From Thermoplasmata archaeon (GTDB taxonomy: Archaea > Thermoplasmatota > Thermoplasmata > Thermoplasmatales > Thermoplasmataceae): a stretch of DNA of 6,346 bases. The position numbers were made by a program, and so were the translations under genes. Below the pieces are notes generated by a model, which searched no databases, was not told the origin of the DNA, and was given only the letters and a program-made list of their open reading frames with translations. The stretch's first letter is position 1; every line of letters begins with the position of its first letter. Where the stretch lies: contig JAKAYN010000038.1 in NCBI GenBank assembly GCA_021826785.1, positions 1 to 6,346 of the forward strand. The letters are read 5' to 3'. Positions 4,340-6,346 of the stretch are shown one piece after another.

Positions 4340-6346
4340 ATGAAGAATGGCATCAAAAAGCTTATTGCCCTCTTGGCCGTTTTAATAATGGTGCTCTCTG
4401 TAATACTATTTCTGCCTGCCGGCCATGATGGCAATTACAGAGCGAATTTTGTTCCTGTGAAGAAGAACATACATTTTACAGGAAACCTTTCAAGGGACTT
4501 CGATAATAATGTCATTGGCATAAATAATCATCCATCGCCTTGGGGTTCCAACAATGTGATAATGAAGCTTTACTTAGCATACAATGCAACAGCTCTATTT
4601 ATTGGTGTAAACGAGGATATATCATACAATAGCCTTATGATATTCATCACAAACGTTACCAACGATATATATGGAACAGAAAACATTTCAAACATGAACA
4701 CATGGAATAGGGATATATCATTTTCAAATGAGATGAACTATTTCAGCGCAGTTTATTTTAATGGCAATAATATTAATCCTTCAGGCTATGGTACATATGC
4801 AATAATGTCAAAACCTGGAACGACGCCACTTGCAAAGCCAATAAACAGTACATTTGCATTTTTTTCTGCAAACAACACAACCGAAATAGCTATACCGTTT
4901 TCACAGATGTTCCAGCACGGTTTTAACGGCAATTTAAGCTTTGATATATCAGCATTCGTGGTTGGCGGCAGCGGTCCGTGGGTTGGCTCAGGAATACCTT
5001 ACTATCAAAAGGGAATTTACAATGACGGAAGCCAGGCGAGCTTTTTAATAAATGATACAATACAAATAAGTATACCAAATATACATGTAAGTCCATTGCC
5101 ATCATATGTTGATTATCCGTCATACCTATTGATGAGCAACTGGGAAAACAATGATTTCTGGGTTGCAACTGGAATACCTGATGGTTACCTTGGAAATTAC
5201 TCATATGTGCATCTGTCAATGCAGACAATTAACATAGAGAATAAAATCATACCAGTAAAGGCTTATTTTGATATCTATGGCCACAGCATGACCTCAAGAT
5301 TAACAATGAATAATACAATAAAGGTAAATACAAACAATTCTGAATTTGAATTAATAGATCCACCTTATATGAACCAGACGGATGTAGTTCAAAGGTCAAA
5401 ATCAACAATTTATAGCTATATATCAATGCCTTATATTAAATACAATGCCTCAGGAAATCAAATAAATATTAATAAATACAATATTACATTGTTCTTTGTT
5501 AATTCTTCATATAATATATATAAAAGCAATGGCATGCTAAATATAAGCATAACATCAAGGCCTGGAACAAGCATAATTGCATTCAGCACAAACTCAACAT
5601 ACATGAATCTTAGCTACATAAAAAATGTCAATTATATAAATGTCAGGAAATGGCTTTCAAAGTCCAGTATATCTCTTTCTGGCAAATATTTAATTGAATA
5701 CAATATGTCACAGCTACTTGTTAAGGATGACCAGAATCCATTTACCGGTGAGATAGTTGCATCACCATCACCAGTTTATTTCTATAACTGGGTTAGAGAT
5801 GCATCCTTCTCGGCAATAAGCCTTCAAGATTCCGGTCATATAAGATCGGCAATGAAATACTGGAATTTCATGGCAAGCGTTCAGGGCATTGATACATACA
5901 ATGGTACATGGCAGACCAGGTTTAATTTCTGGAATGGTAATGTTGCCGGTTTTGTGTACCCGGAATTCGACAGCATAGGCCTATTCGAAATCGGTATATA
6001 CAATCTATTCCAGGTAACACACAATGTCTCAGTCATACAGAAATTCATGCCAAACATACTTGCATCGCTTAAATTCCAGGAGAATTCAATAAAAAAATAT
6101 GGATTTATAGAGGAAGATCACAGCATATGGGAGATGGAGTATGGCTACTGGTTCTGGACACAGGCAATAAACTACCTTGGCATTAAGGACATGTCAAAGA
6201 TACCAATGATTCAAAATCCAAATGGTGTTCCGGTTCCTCCAGGCCCTGTTCCACCAGGAAACATGAACATTGCCATGATGGCACATGAATTAAAATCGAA
6301 TATAATGAAATACTTCTACATGGACGGTGTATTTGCACAGTATCTT
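4340..6346 (+). CDS. Secreted GH15 glucoamylase-type glycoside hydrolase (3' end outside window)
   Basis: The frame runs uninterrupted for 669 codons to the window end. A basic N-terminus and hydrophobic stretch (about 8-26) form a signal peptide or membrane anchor. Residues about 44-245 resemble a DOMON/CBM9-like beta domain as in glucodextranase accessory regions (K-L-Y-L-A-Y-N-A-T-A-L-F-I-G-V at 76-90). About 255-435 fits the beta super-sandwich that precedes archaeal and bacterial GH15 barrels. The (alpha/alpha)6 catalytic domain starts near 450, with A474-S-P-S-P, then W484-V-R-D487, E542-F-D544-S-I-G, and D593-H-S-I-W-E598. E598 is the likely general acid; the catalytic base lies beyond the window. 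GH15 enzymes are inverting exo-hydrolases (glucoamylase, glucodextranase, some trehalases), so the exact substrate is open. The protein has about 78 Asn (hand count), more than 20 sequons and no cysteine, fitting an acid-stable extracellular protein. A proline-rich loop at 629-640 interrupts the barrel. The start at 4340 is set by the signal sequence and the TATA position. Confidence 0.88.
   Translation, partial: MKNGIKKLIALLAVLIMVLSVILFLPAGHDGNYRANFVPVKKNIHFTGNLSRDFDNNVIGINNHPSPWGSNNVIMKLYLAYNATALFIGVNEDISYNSLMIFITNVTNDIYGTENISNMNTWNRDISFSNEMNYFSAVYFNGNNINPSGYGTYAIMSKPGTTPLAKPINSTFAFFSANNTTEIAIPFSQMFQHGFNGNLSFDISAFVVGGSGPWVGSGIPYYQKGIYNDGSQASFLINDTIQISIPNIHVSPLPSYVDYPSYLLMSNWENNDFWVATGIPDGYLGNYSYVHLSMQTINIENKIIPVKAYFDIYGHSMTSRLTMNNTIKVNTNNSEFELIDPPYMNQTDVVQRSKSTIYSYISMPYIKYNASGNQININKYNITLFFVNSSYNIYKSNGMLNISITSRPGTSIIAFSTNSTYMNLSYIKNVNYINVRKWLSKSSISLSGKYLIEYNMSQLLVKDDQNPFTGEIVASPSPVYFYNWVRDASFSAISLQDSGHIRSAMKYWNFMASVQGIDTYNGTWQTRFNFWNGNVAGFVYPEFDSIGLFEIGIYNLFQVTHNVSVIQKFMPNILASLKFQENSIKKYGFIEEDHSIWEMEYGYWFWTQAINYLGIKDMSKIPMIQNPNGVPVPPGPVPPGNMNIAMMAHELKSNIMKYFYMDGVFAQYL

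Noticed and set aside
4923..5228. Minus-strand 101-codon frame inside the GH15 gene
   Set aside because: It overlaps a continuous, family-matching plus-strand frame; its composition (rich in His, Gln, Cys and Pro) is unlike that of real proteins in this window.

Overview
The window looks like chromosomal DNA of an acid- and heat-loving archaeon of the order Thermoplasmatales, most likely Picrophilus or a close relative. This is inferred from several traits together. The DNA is AT-rich, isoleucine is often coded by ATA and arginine by AGG, and starts lack Shine-Dalgarno sequences and instead sit about 25 nt downstream of TATA-like boxes. There are also an archaeal protein disulfide oxidoreductase, an AlaX editing protein, a tRNA without an encoded CCA, and surface proteins packed with Asn and N-glycosylation sequons. 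Genus assignment needs a database search.

Layout: (1) Positions 1-135, minus strand, hold the first 45 codons of an AlaX-type alanyl-tRNA editing protein. It is divergent from (2) a complete two-domain protein disulfide oxidoreductase (222-884, plus). (3) A tRNA-Thr(UGU) lies at 948-1020. (4) A 230-nt gap without a credible gene follows. (5) Two minus-strand membrane-protein genes come next: a DUF998-type six-helix protein (1251-1796) and, upstream of it in transcription order, a 488-residue surface protein with a glycosylated-looking ectodomain and about five C-terminal helices (1842-3308). A T6 run and a TATA box between them suggest separate transcripts. (6) A 227-nt very AT-rich divergent gap separates these from (7) a complete short-chain dehydrogenase/reductase (3536-4240, plus). 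(8) A secreted or membrane-anchored GH15 glucoamylase-type enzyme (4340 onward, plus) is still open at the window end.

The left part is housekeeping: tRNA quality control, thiol-disulfide chemistry and a tRNA. The right part faces the cell envelope. The GH15 enzyme probably cuts alpha-glucans or related oligosaccharides outside the cell at low pH. The adjacent SDR could act on a released sugar or be unrelated; the sequence does not decide. I see no mobile element, CRISPR array or obvious defence system. The least explained items are the 488-residue surface protein, the extra N-terminal domain and Pro-rich loop of the GH15 protein, and the initiator-like T-loop of the tRNA.
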